Part shown: positions 23,985-35,303 of the stretch, piece after piece
How positions within the stretch are numbered: position 1 is the first letter of the stretch
Layout of the letters: each line of letters opens with the position of its first letter
Source of the DNA: Molossus alvarezi
Taxonomy: Eukaryota; Chordata; Mammalia; Chiroptera; Molossidae
Reading direction: 5' to 3'
DNA: 64,000 nucleotides
NCBI GenBank assembly: GCA_037176705.1
Contig: CM073885.1
Location: 216,764,290-216,828,289 of the forward strand
The notes under the pieces: generated by a model
The model's input: only the letters and a program-made list of their open reading frames with translations
Database searches by the model: none
What the model was told of the DNA's origin: nothing
Position numbers and translations under genes: made by a program

Positions 23985-25285
23985 TAGAAATGAGCAAATG
24001 TCCTGGACAGATATTTTTACAAAACAAACACACAAATGGCCAACAGGTATATGAAAAGGTGCTCAACATTACTGAGTATTAGGGAAATACCAATGAAAAG
24101 CATAATGAGATATCACCTCATACCTACTAGGGGAGCTGTTATCAAAAAGCCAAGAGAGCCCTGGCCGGTTTGGCTCAGCGGTTAGAGCATCGGCCTGCGG
24201 TCCTGAGAGACCCGGGTTCGGTTCCCGCTAAGGGCGCGTACCTCGGTTGCAGTTTGTCCCCGGCCCTGGTCGGTTGTGCGGGTGGCAGCCACTCGATGTG
24301 TCCCTTTCACATCGATGTTTCCCTCTCTCTCTCTCTCTCTTCCTCTCTCCCCCTCCCACTCTACCTGAACAAAAAATGGAAAAATGTCCTCGGGTGAGGA
24401 TAAAAAAAAAAAAAAAAAAAAAAAAAAGCCAAGAGATACGTGAAGAGAATGTAGAGTTAGTGGAAGGGTAAACTGGTACAGCCATTATGTAAAACAGTAT
24501 GGAGGTTCCTCAAAAAATTAAACTAGAACTATCATATGACCCAGGATTTCCACTTCTGGGTAGACATCCAAAGAAAATAAAATCTAAATCCCAAAGAGAG
24601 CTCTGCACTTTCATATTTATTGCAGCATTATTCACAATAGCCAAGATATGGAAAAAACCTAACTGTATATTAGCAATGGACCAATAAAGAAAATGTGGTA
24701 TATATAATATTCTACTGTATATGTGTGTGTGTGTTGGGGGGGGGTGGTAATTGAGCCATAAAAATGGTGTTGTGGAATATTATTTGGACATATAAAGGAA
24801 GGGCATCCTGCCATTTGCAACGATATAGATGAAGCTCAAGGGCATTATGCTAAGTGAACTAAGCCAGACCCCAAAAAAAGTACTGTGTGATCTTACTTAT
24901 ATATGAAATCTTAAAATAGTCAAACTCACAGAAGCAGAGTAGAATGGTGGCTGCCAGGGGCTGTGGGTATGGAAGGTAGGGAGATACTAGCCAAAGGGTA
25001 CAAATCCAAAGGGTAAATAGCTTCTGGGGATATAATGTACAGATTGATAACTGTATGTAATAATAACATCTAGTTGACTTAAAATTTACTATGAGAGTAG
25101 ATCTCATGTTCTCAACAACAACAACAAAAAAAGTTTAGCTATGTATGGAGATGGACGAGATGGACTTGCTAATTAGCTTGATTAGTGCAATCATTTCACA
25201 ATGTATACCAAACTATCCCATTGCACACTTTAAATATGTATGATTTTTATTTGTCAACTATACCTCAATAAAGCTGAAAAAACAT
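23985..25285 (+). mobile_element. Old L1 3' part, split by a SINE
   Basis: ORF2 C-terminal coding words ('atggccaacaggtatatgaa', 'gatatcacctcatacctact', 'cctcaaaaaattaaactaga', 'atggaccaataaagaaaatg') and an old L1 3' UTR ('actatacctcaataaagctg') run across the region. A Ves SINE at 24158-24422 splits it. Frames are broken and a TG/G microsatellite (24721-24745) interrupts it, so it is an L1M/L1MA-age relic. Confidence 0.85.
24158..24422 (+). mobile_element. Ves SINE (type A), best-preserved copy
   Basis: The head has A box 'tggctcagcgg' and B box 'ggttcggttcc'. A body with 'ccactcgatgtgtccctttc' and a CT-rich tract follows, then 'cctcgggtgagg' and a ~26-base A-tail. A perfect 14-bp target-site duplication 'aaaaagccaagaga' lies at 24144-24157 and 24423-24436. 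The long A-tail and clean duplication indicate a young insertion in the old L1. Confidence 0.97.
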
Positions 25286-25929
25286 TGTCTTTTTCATATA
25301 TGTGCATCTTTTTACTGTTTCAGTACTCTGTCCATTTGTAGGGGACTGGAGGTTCAGATGACTTCAAGGAAACTCACTCCAATAAAATTGTTGTATATGT
25401 TCCACAGACATAGAGCAGACCCTCATTTCTCTCTGCACCTTACTGCTTTTATTTATTTTTATTAGAGCTTCTATTAAAAGAAATAAACTGTTAATATGAT
25501 CAAGAAAAGATACTACAAAGAGAAACCTCTTTAATTAATAAATGAACTTAGAACTACTTTGTGAAGTATGAAGCTTAAACATGCAAGTTATCTGAAAATC
25601 CATAGCTATTAATGAGCATTAATTCAGTTTTTTAAACAGTACTTGGTTTGCTCAAACACAGTTTAGGATACTGAGCTTTTTCCCTCACTTTATCAATTTG
25701 AGAGTCATTTACAGACTATTCAAACAAAATTATTATTTTACTAGATAAAATCCATTAGTGGGAACAGGGATATGGTCACAACACACAGACATTCAAATAT
25801 ATAGACAGGCTATGTATTACTGAAAAACTACCAAAATACACTGTTACACATAAATTTCCACTAATGCCTTATTAACAAAAAAAATAGGAAAAGTTGTAAA
25901 CATGAAACACACATTATAAAATCATTATA
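25286..25929. other. Unique AT-rich DNA
   Basis: No gene or repeat is recognised with confidence. Confidence 0.45.
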
Positions 25930-26580
25930 GCACCTTGATATTTACTCAAAGGAGTTGAATACTTATGGCCACAGAAAAACCTACACAGAGATGCTTGTAG
26001 CAGTTTTATTCATAATTGCCAAAACCTGGAAGCAACTAAGATGTCCTTTAGTAGGTGGATGAATAAATAAACATCTAGACAATGGGATATTATTCAGCAC
26101 TAAAAAGAAATAAGCTATCAAGCCGTGAAAATATGTAGAGGAAATTTAAATGCATATTACTAACTCAAAGGCTGACGTATTCCAACTGAAAGACATTCTG
26201 AAGACGCAAAAAACTATGGAGACAGAAAAGGATCAGTGAAGGGTGGGGGAAAGGTATGAAGAGACAAAGCAGAGAGGATTTTTAGGACAATGAGAATACT
26301 CTGTATTATACTATAATGATGAATATATATCATTATACATTTGTCCAAACCCACAGAATGTACAACGCCAATAGTGAAGTGAACTATAATGTAAAGTGTG
26401 GACTTCGGGTAATTACGATATAGGTTCCTTGATTGTAACAAATGTACCAGTATGGTGAGGGAGGCTCACAGTGGGCCAGGCTATGCACATGTAGGGATAG
26501 CTGGTATGTGGGAAATCTCTGTACCTTCCTCTCAGTTTTGCTGTGAACCTAAAACTGCTATGAAAACACAGTATTTTTAA
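25930..26580 (+). mobile_element. Old L1 ORF2/3' UTR relic
   Basis: 'gcagttttattcataattgc', 'acctggaagcaactaagatg' and 'gatattattcagcactaaaa' are diverged L1 ORF2 C-terminal words, followed by an old 3' UTR. No open frame remains. Confidence 0.75.
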
Positions 26581-26831
26581 AGGGTCATTACATATTTCAT
26601 TATCAAATTGGTCCATTACAAAAATGAAAAAGAAATAAAAATAATATTAGCCCTTATTACTCTGTATTGCTTAAAATTTAACTAATATTAAAAAAAAATT
26701 CTCTTGAAATAATCCAACATTAAGAAAAGTGAGAATATTTATGTTTTAATACAGAAACTCTATAAACTAAACAAACAATTCTAAAAGGATATCCCTCCAA
26801 ATAGTTTCCTGACCTTGGGAATAGTACATAT

Positions 26832-27240
26832 ATAATTATTGTTGAAAATATTACAGATTTTCCTCCCTTCTTCCCCCAACTCCCCCCCACACACACATCG
26901 ACATCTCCCTCCTGACTCCTGCCCACTTCTTTCTTGCCTTCAGAGCACTACTGTCTGTGTCCATTGGTTGTGCATATATGCATGTAAGTTCTTTGGTTTC
27001 TCTCTTCTCACCTCCCAAACCCCTTCCCTCTGAGGTTTGTCAGTCTGTTCCCCTCTTCCATGTCTCTGGATCTATTTTGTTTGACAGCTTATCGTGTTCA
27101 TTATATTCCACAAATAAGTGAGATCATGTGATATTTGTCTTTCTCTGATTGGCTTATTTCACTTAGCACAATATTCTCCAGGTCCCTCCATGTCATCTCG
27201 AAGAGTAAGAGATGTTTCTTTCTTACAGCTGCAAAGTATC
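26832..27240 (-). mobile_element. 5'-truncated L1 3' end, reverse orientation
   Basis: 'attgttgaaaatattacaga', a C-rich 3' UTR, 'ataagtgagatcatgtgata' and 'taagagatgtttctttctta' are the reverse complement of the L1 3' end, stopping about 120 bp into ORF2. The short plus-strand frames across it are antisense. Confidence 0.88.
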
Positions 27241-27287
27241 CTTGGAAATATATGCATGAACGACATGACAAAATTATCAAGATTCTT

Positions 27288-27539
27288 GCCCTGGCCAGTT
27301 TGGCTCAGCGGTTAGAGTGTCTGCATGCGGTCTAGAGAGACCCAGGTTCGGTTCCCACTAAGGGCACGTACCTTGGTTGCAGTTTGCCCCTGGCCCTGGT
27401 AGGGTCGTGCAGGAGGCAGCCACTCGATGTGTCCCTTTCACATTGATGTTTTTTCTCTCTCTGTCTCCTCTTCTCTCTCCCTCCCACTCTACCTGAACAA
27501 AAAATAGAAAGTTGTCCTCAGGTGAGGATAAAAAAAAAA
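27288..27539 (+). mobile_element. Ves SINE (type A)
   Basis: Full-length copy with intact A- and B-box words and the 3' terminus 'cctcaggtgagg' plus A-tail. 'gattctt' before and 'aattctt' after suggest a short target-site duplication. Confidence 0.95.
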
Positions 27540-27840
27540 TTCTTAACACAGTTAAATAATATCACAAAAAAGTACTTTAATAACTGCACATATTATTCAG
27601 ATTGCATTGTCAAGTTTTACTAGTATGAATATTGCACACAAGGCAAAAACCCTATTTATTTACAAAGCCATCTTATTTAACATAATGTATACTTAATTCT
27701 TTCAAAAGCAAACTTAAGTTTCTGGACATAGTAAGGTGTTCAAATAGGTGGTTTATATATATATTAAAAACCCTTAGAAACTTTTCAAAAAAATTCATCC
27801 ATACTGTCTTACAAAGCCTGATTTAAAAGTCTCACACACA

Positions 27841-28050
27841 CCCAGCCGGTGTGGCTCAGTGGTTGAGTGTGTCAACCCATGTACCAAAAGGTTACCGGTT
27901 CGATTCCTGGTCAGGGAACATGACCAGGTTGTGGGCCCAATTCATAGTCGGGGCATGCTGGAGGTGGCCAATTGATGTTCTTCTTTCTCTCCCTCCCTCT
28001 CCCTTCCTCTCCCTCTAAAGATCAATAAAGAAAAAGAAAAATAATAAAAA
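27841..28050 (+). mobile_element. Ves SINE (type B)
   Basis: Head 'cagccggtgtggctcagtgg', B box 'ggttcgattcc', 3' end 'gatcaataaag'. Flanks 'aaagtctcacacac' and 'aaagttttcacacac' form an imperfect target-site duplication. Confidence 0.94.
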
Positions 28051-28192
28051 AAGTTTTCACACACTATGCAAACCTCAAATATACAATTAAAATCAACTTA
28101 AATGTAGGCAATCCCAAGTCATATGTAGAATTGAATTTTATCATAAAACAGTTTCACCTAACATTTCTTTCTTTTCATTATACTTCCCCCTC

Positions 28193-28206
28193 TGCGCACG
28201 TGCGTG

Positions 28207-28240
<34 letters not shown>
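28193..28240. repeat. Alternating purine-pyrimidine tract, (CG/CA)n
   Basis: Forty-eight bases alternate purine and pyrimidine without interruption: a GC-rich start (gcgcacgtgcgtgcgcgcgc) runs into (CA)n. Such tracts can adopt Z-DNA under negative supercoiling. Confidence 0.95.
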
Positions 28241-28242
<2 letters not shown>

Positions 28243-30365
28243 TACACAGTTAGCTTTACCTAGTTTTACGTAGGAATTCTAACCCATATCTGACCCTCCA
28301 TATGATTATTTTACCTCAAACCTGTTATTATTACTCATTAAAACTGGCTTCTTCCCATCAGGCAACATCTGCTTTCTATCAATGCCAAAAAGACAAATTC
28401 CTTAAACAAACTTTAAAAAAATTAAAATGTGGTAGTTGTATGGATCTTTAAAAAGTGAAAATCTCAATTCTTTTATTACACTCAAAATGAGTTTTTTGAT
28501 ATGGAAACCCTCCATTTACTCTAGGAAAATCGTGGAAAATATCGACATCTGTGTATTGCAATAAAAGCACTACTTGTACCTGCCATTCATCCAGCCAGTG
28601 AGTAATTCGGAAAACAGTAGCAATAGACCTTGGAGTGTAGTAATATGTAGGATGAAGCCAAAATGTTTTTCTAACTTGTTAAGGAAACTTTTCCATGAGC
28701 ACTACGTTCTGCTAGTTGCTTCTTCAAGGTACGAGCAGCATCAGCCTCCTGTTGATTTAACTCCAATAAATTAGGAGGAAATCCAAATGAGGCATGTTCC
28801 ATAAGTTAAATCCTCCTATTAATGCATAATTTGAGTCCCATCCTCTGGTGTTATTGGAATCAGTCATCAGTCAGTATGAGAATACTGATAAGTAAAATAA
28901 ACAAACAAACAAAAAAAATGTGTCACCTGCTATTAGTTTTTTAAGTGTTCCATTTGTTTATACTTTCCTTTCACAAACCCACTTTCCAGTGTTGGTGGAA
29001 AGAGACACTTGGCCCAGAAAGAAGAGAGTAAGTTAGAAGAAGCAAGAAGCTTATAAACTGAAAAATCTAGTTTCTAATTGTTTAAGTTTAGCAATACATT
29101 TGAATGTTTTAAAATTTAAGATAGTTCATTTCTTTAATATGAATATCTCCATACAGTATAGTTATATAAGCATATGTATATCTACATATAAATATAGGCA
29201 TATAAATATATAGGTATAGAGGTATATATAATTATAGTAGAATCCAAAAGAAATTTTAGCTAGGAAATGTTTTACCAATGCCTCCACTACATTACACTCT
29301 AATCTAAAATAAAAATTACAAAAATTACCTCATATAACCTTCTAGTCAAGTGTAATTTCCAAACTAACCCAACTATGATAGATTCATGACTGTTATTACA
29401 TTTCTATTCCCTCAGCATTAGGTAATAGAAAGCAGGTATTTTACCTTCACAGTGAAGCTTTTCCCAGTTGTCTTTGCACCAATTAAATTGCAAAACAAGC
29501 CCTCAACTCCTTTGGTTTTTTGGGGAAATGATCCAATGTTTCCCTGATTCTGTAGTCAGGAAATACTAAGATTCTTATATCTCAGTGTTTGGTTTTTCTT
29601 ACCATTCATCTTTACATAGTTCTCTCATATTTACAGGTCTAACCCTTGACATCATCAACCTTCTAGTCTCCTTCCCGGTTTCCATTCTTCCTTCTCTTTC
29701 TTGCTTTTTCTCTATCGCCAACTCTATCTGTTTGTTTCTCTTTCTATTTCTCTGTCTCTCTCTGTGACTCTTTTTAATTATCTCCCCCTCTCCTTTTGCT
29801 TTTAACAAATGCTGGGCACATAGACATACTTGTGAAGTAGAGAATACATTGACAAACAAGACAGACAGAGCCTCTATCCTTATTGTGCTTCCTGCTTCTT
29901 TTCTATCTATGGAGACAGTTGTTGAAAAAAATGGCAAGTGTGGTGAAGTTTAAAATATGACAGGATCATAAAATAAAAATATGTAACATTCTATTTGTTA
30001 TATTATTCCTAAGGAAGTAACATTCAAGTTGGCCTCTGGAAGATATAGTAAGTACACAATATAAAATATACAAGTAAAAAGATATAAAAGCATAGTGGAA
30101 AATTGTTAAGTAAAGGTAATGATAATCTTGACTGAGAAAGCCCTGTTCTCTTTCTCTTAGGTAAAGAAAACTTTCCCCAAAATACTAGCCTTCCTGATTT
30201 CCTTCCCATCCTCCTTCCTCCTTCCACCTTTCCTTCCTTCTACAAACATTTCCTGAATGTATACTACTATGTGCCAAAAATAAGAAATTTCAAACAATTA
30301 TTAAAATTATTTAACAATTACTATCACAACTAAAATGCTCTGCTAGAAATTTACTTTACAGAAAA
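28241..30365. other. Unique DNA with pyrimidine-rich patches
   Basis: A TA/TATA-rich patch (29160-29245), a CT-rich patch (29660-29770) and a (TTCC)-rich patch (30190-30240) are visible. 'catttcctgaatgtatacta' near 30250 hints at a MIR remnant. I find no gene. Confidence 0.4.
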
Positions 30366-30369
30366 TCTC

Positions 30370-30640
30370 AGATGAGAGAAAGATATACACAGCAAATGTA
30401 TGTTTGCTTTATAACAGCAAAAAGTAAAAAGAAAAAAAAACTAAATGTTTATTATTTGGGATATAATTAAAACATTATGGCATGTCCATACAATAAAATA
30501 TTATGCAGTTTTGGAAAAGACTGAGGCTGATCTTCATGATCTAATAGTGCCAGCTAGTTGAGGTACAGTGCTATGTGAAAAGAGCATATATAGTACAACC
30601 CATCAGATAAGATGTGACAAAATATTTCTAAATCTACATC
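30370..30640 (+). mobile_element. Old L1 (L1M/HAL1-type) ORF2 relic
   Basis: 'tttgctttataacagcaaaa', 'gcatgtccatacaataaaat' and 'tgctatgtgaaaagagcata' are strongly diverged ORF2 C-terminal words in order. Confidence 0.65.
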
Positions 30641-31129
30641 TGTAATTCTATTTATAGGTATATTTATACTTCTATAGCTGTCTATACTATATACCTACCA
30701 CTATAGTGATGACTAGATATCTTTGTTCATACTTAGGATATTTTGGGGAAGATTTATAAGATACCATTAGTTTCAAAAGAAACAATGAGGTTGGAAATGG
30801 GATTTTCACTTTTAAAATTCATACCCATTATTAAGACATTTACTTATTTATACATCCATTTACTTATTGTTTTTTAAAACAGTTCATTAGCTAATAGTTG
30901 AAAGCTTTATCTCTTCTTTTGAGCAGTGAATTAGACCCTCTTATGATTACAAAAGAAATAAAATTTGGCCCCCATTACCCTAAGAGAACTTGGGTGGACT
31001 CACCAAAGCTGTCCTTCCCAGAAACCATGGGAAACTGGGATGTTACCCATGAAACACACAGAACAATGCAATATGACTAACTTTTAAGTACTCAATATAT
31101 TAAGATTCTGAAAAGTACAATTAAAAATG
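30641..31129. other. Unique DNA
   Basis: No feature is recognised. The plus-strand 60-residue frame at 30898-31080 has no domain. Confidence 0.4.
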
Positions 31130-31262
31130 AATGGGTATGAGATTATTGGAATAATCGCTTAGTAGGTTATATAATGTCTAATCATAGGGTTGTACAACTA
31201 AAACTAATATAATATTGTATGTCAAGTATAATTGAAAAATAAAAAATTATTTAAAGTAAAAA
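31130..31262 (+). mobile_element. L1 3'-end relic (laurasiatherian type)
   Basis: 'gggttgtacaactaaaacta' and 'atataattgaaaaataaaa'-like words mark the last ~100 bp of an old L1 3' UTR common in laurasiatherian genomes. Confidence 0.6.
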
Positions 31263-31272
31263 ATATAAATAA

Positions 31273-31490
31273 GCCTGGTCTGTGTGGCTCACTGGTTTAG
31301 CATTGATCCATGCACCAAGAGGTTGCCTGTTTGATTCCCGGTCAGGACACATGCCCAGGTTGTGGGCCGGATCTCCAGTAGGGGGCATGCAGGAGGCAGC
31401 CAATTGATGTTGCCTCTTATTGATGTTTCTATCCCTCTCTTTCCTTTCCTCTCTCTCTAAAAATTAATAAAGAAAAACATATTTTTTAAA
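31273..31490 (+). mobile_element. Ves SINE (type B)
   Basis: Head 'gcctggtctgtgtggctcac', B-box-like 'gtttgattcc', 'gatctccagtagggggcatg' and a 3' 'attaataaag' end. Confidence 0.93.
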
Positions 31491-31613
31491 AATGTAGAGT
31501 TAAAATTTAATATATAAATTTATATATATATATAAATTAAAATTGACAATAAAGAAACACTTGAGACAGTTGGAAGTAACCTCAGATTGCTTCAAGATAA
31601 AAGCAACCTGTTT

Positions 31614-31720
31614 GCCCTGGCAAGTGTGGCTCAGGAGGCAACTGATTGATGTTTCTCTCTCACATCGATGTTTCTCTCTCCTTCCTTCTCCTTTTCCTCT
31701 CTCTATAAAATCAATAAAAA
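31614..31720 (+). mobile_element. Internally deleted Ves SINE (type B)
   Basis: The head 'gccctggcaagtgtggctca' jumps directly at about 31631-31635 to 'ggaggcaactgattgatg', which normally lies ~100 bp downstream. The B box and the rest of the tRNA-like part are gone, while the 3' body and 'atcaataaaa' tail remain. The junction falls at a short 'cag/gcagg'-type microhomology. Confidence 0.85.
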
Positions 31721-32043
31721 CATGTTTAAAAAATATAATATAAACCTAACTTGCTTGATCTACACAGTGCTAAAATAAACAGAAAAAAGACACATTCAAC
31801 CACTTTCCGAGGTATAGAACAAAAGGGTGAGAAACAAGCTGATTGATTGAAGTTTTTTGTTTGTTTGGTTTTGTTTCCTGCTTTCAACTGGCTGTGTCCT
31901 ATATACACAGTGTAATTCTCTTTCCTCAAACTATCATTACTCAACTGAATGATGTTGCCCCATGAAAAACAGGTTTGGCATAATTGTTGCATATTGTTGA
32001 GAAATTATTATCAACTTTCTTTTCTCTTAAAAAATATATTTCA
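31721..32043. other. Unique DNA between two SINEs
   Basis: Nothing recognisable; the minus-strand frame at 31726-31992 is featureless. Confidence 0.4.
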
Positions 32044-32284
32044 GCCCTGGCCGGTTTGGCTCAGCGATTAGAGCATTGGCCTGCAGTCCAGAGAGACCCA
32101 GGTTCAGTTCCCGCTAAGGGCATGTACCTCGGTTGCAGTTTGTCCCGGCCCTGGTTGGGTCGTGCAGGTAGCAGCCACTCAATGTGTCCCTTTCACGTCG
32201 ATGTTTCTCTCTCTCTCTCCCTTCCTCTCTCTCCCTCCCGCTCTATCTGAACAAAAAGTGGAAAAATGTCTTTGGGTGAGGATT

Positions 32285-32286
<2 letters not shown>
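32044..32286 (+). mobile_element. Ves SINE (type A)
   Basis: Full-length copy with head, B-box-like 'ggttcagttcc' and 3' 'tttgggtgaggatt'. Its A-tail has been replaced by the (TA)n array that follows. The upstream flank 'aaatatatttca' resembles 'atatatatatca' after the array, so the target duplication probably lies inside the repeat. Confidence 0.94.

Positions 32287-32331
<45 letters not shown>
32287..32331. repeat. (TA)n microsatellite at a SINE tail
   Basis: About 22 uninterrupted AT/TA units follow the SINE 3' end. The array probably grew from the mixed A/T tail plus the target site. Confidence 0.95.
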
Positions 32332-32334
<3 letters not shown>

Positions 32335-34814
32335 AATGACAAAAAAATGAAAGGTATAGAGGTGTTCTCTCTATTAGTCCTTGCTTTTCTGATAATTTGA
32401 AATTTGTCTAAAGAAAAAGATTCAAAAAAGAAAAAAAAAAGCTGGCATAATGATATGTTATCAAGTAGGTAACAAACTGTTTATTTTTTGATAAAAACAA
32501 ATAAATGTCCTCTTTTCAGTTTATACACAGGTTACATTTAGAGCCAGAATAATACACCGCAAGCATAAAGCTCATTCTTGAAAACACATCCCTGATGTTG
32601 TTTTTTCTATTCCTTATATTTAAAAGGTGAGGTAGTAAACTCAGTAAGAGTATTTCATAATGTTATCCTCTTGGTTATATAACCTAGTTTTTTCAGTTTT
32701 CCAGTCTGTAGAGTAAGATGTATTAGTGTAACTTCTTTTATGTTTAAAGAAAAGTGATTATTATGGAAACACTCTAGGAAAATCATTTTGGCATTTTCCC
32801 TCTCCTCCCATTAGGCTACTTTTTACCTTTGGAAAATAAAGTCATAGACATGCTTATTAAGCACTTGGTTGAAAAGTAAATGTTGTTCAACAGAAAATGT
32901 ATTTGCACAGAAGTATCTCTTCAGTGAAAATCATCTAGTTCCCACTTTCTAAAATATGAATATATTATCTGAACATGACCTCAAGTAGAATTACAAATAA
33001 TCATTTCTTTTTTAATTGAGGTAAAATTTTACATAACTCAGCCATAAAACATGTAGCTTTAAATTTTTCTGTCTACAACTAAACTTACCTTGTGAGCCTC
33101 CATTTTCACCGGTGGCAAAACATGTGATCTTGCCAGTGTAAAATAAACTCAGTTACCTTCTTTCTAGCTAAACACATTTTCTTTGATGAAAATGTTTGGT
33201 TGGCTCAGAATTCTCTTCTCCGTCCTCCTTTTAATCCCTTCCTAGGTTTACATTTTTCCTTCTGGTATCACACTGGCCTCAGGGAACGGGGGTCTAAGCC
33301 AAGGTCATTGACATCTATCCATCCTGCCTTTCTGATGTGACATGTAATTCATACTTTCGAACAATTCATTGCTTTTTTAAATTGCTGTCCCTGCATTAAT
33401 CTTGAAACATGGGTGTTCATCTTTCCTTTCTAGTTGCCAGTCAAGAGCACACACCACCAGCACTTCACAGTGCAGACTGAAGATGGGCTATCAAGAGAAA
33501 CCTGATCAGCAAAGCAGCAGTAGGGCATACAGCACCCCAGCCCTCAACTCTCGTCACCTACTGCTCAGGTCTATGTACACATGGCCAGTGTTCCAGCACA
33601 GAGGGAGCTTGAGTCAGTAACAGACAACATATTTACAAGGTTAAGGGGCAAGGAAATCTGCTTGATCTCTAACAGTAGAAACCTCCTCATGGAGGGATGG
33701 CCTTGTTAGAAAGGGGGAGCCTCTGGACCCCACGACTATTCTTCTGTTGAACATACACCTGCTGAGCCAACTCGCTGCTAAGCAACTGAGAAAGGTGATT
33801 CACCACGAAGGACACTGAATTTGTCTGTCTCTTATCAACCCACATCTAATGGTTGATTATTTTTTTATATTGTTTTTATTCTAGAATTCTCCTCTAGCAT
33901 AAGGAAAAGATTTGATATTTGGTCTCCTTACTTAGTAGCTTTTGTGATTTTAAAAAATTAATTCCTTTGAACTTGGTAAGAGTTCAAAGTTCAGTTTTGA
34001 CTCTTTGAATTCTTCCTTTCTATGTTTATATACTTTATTTATGTTATCTTATTTAGGCAGAATCTCTGGGATAACCTCTCAAACTTGCAGTGATTGTCCA
34101 CATTCTTGTCAAGTAGCCTAACTTTAGTAGACATGCATCCAGGGTTCCATCCCTGCCTTCTCATTTACACTCCCTGGTAAATTCTTAATTTAAACAAACA
34201 AACAAACCTGTTTTGTTCTACTCCTCATTTCTCTCCACAAAAATAAATAAGTTAGTGATCCTAGCTTCTCTCAAATAGGTGGAGCCAATCAAGGCAAAGC
34301 TGTATGTACCTGTGAAGTGGTAAAATGATTCTAGGTAACCGCAGGCTCTATAGAACAAACTTTCCCTTAGGCTAGCTGTTCCCAAATCTAGCCTGGGAAA
34401 AGGATAGCTATAGCAAGGCCATTTGCTTTTATCCTGAGCCATCCTTTCAGTATAGATTTACCTGTTTGAGAGTCAAAATCGTTTTCTCATTCTACTGACT
34501 TCAGGATTTTCTCTCAATTGATTCCAAATTTTGGGGAGGAACTGAGAAGTTATACATAAAGTCCTCAAACTCCCATAGTATTTGTAGTATATTTATCAAT
34601 ACCATTTACCTTCAAAATGCCCATATTTTACATCGAGGTCAATTCTTCAAATAAAAAATTTTAAACAGTATCCAAATCAAGTAAACTCAAAATTTAGGGA
34701 AAAATAAGTTGGCGTAGTACAAATTTTTCTATTTAAATGTGCCATATGATAAAACAGTGAGATTAGAAGCTTAACCTCTGTATCTTGCTAGATAATTAAA
34801 ATGGATATAAGCTG
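32332..34814. other. Long unique stretch
   Basis: About 2.5 kb with little repeat content. 'ttaattgaggtaaaatttta' near 33010 may be an old L1 3' scrap. Open frames at 33402-33620 and 34218-34442 are short and lack known domains. Confidence 0.4.
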
Positions 34815-34890
34815 TCACCTCTTTGAGTCTCAATTTTGTCATCTATGAACTAAAAATAATAGAACCTATTAAGTTTTCCCTAGTGGTTAC
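34815..34890 (+). mobile_element. MIR relic (weak)
   Basis: 'ctttgagtctcaattttgtc' and 'atctatgaactaaaaataat' resemble the MIR core 'cctcagtttcctcatctgta' region with heavy decay. Confidence 0.4.
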
Positions 34891-34956
34891 TCTCTTCTAC
34901 CACATGAGAAGGTCACTACTTTATATCACCATCACCTGTGTACATGTTAATACCTA

Positions 34957-35190
34957 ATATTTATTAAGCACTCACTAAGTACAGACACCAACACTAAGCA
35001 CACCCCACACTCCACCTCATTTAAAGCATTCTATAATCCAGTGAGCGGGAGCCACCGATACCTTCATTCTACCGCTGAGGAGACTGAGGCCCAGGAAGGG
35101 CAATGTCATGTTCCCAAAGTGCTCTAACTAGTAAATATCAGAGTACAACTAGGAATCTAAAATGGACTCCAGCACCTTATATTTTTTACC
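34957..35190 (-). mobile_element. MIR SINE, reverse orientation
   Basis: 'aatatttattaagcactcac', 'gctgaggagactgaggccca' and 'caactaggaatctaaaatgg' follow the reverse complement of MIR over nearly its full length. Confidence 0.8.
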
Positions 35191-35267
35191 ACCGTATAAG
35201 TCTAAATTCATTTAATAGAAACCTTGTCCCTTACATCTAGAACCATTCTTCTAGGAGCTGTCCATTC

Positions 35268-35303
35268 ACACACACACGCACACACACACACACACACACA
35301 CAC
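35268..35303. repeat. (CA)n microsatellite
   Basis: About 18 CA units, with one G interruption (cacacgcaca). Confidence 0.96.

Noticed and set aside
29599..29937. 112-residue minus-strand frame rich in Arg/Lys/Glu
   Set aside because: It is produced by a CT-rich low-complexity tract on the plus strand.
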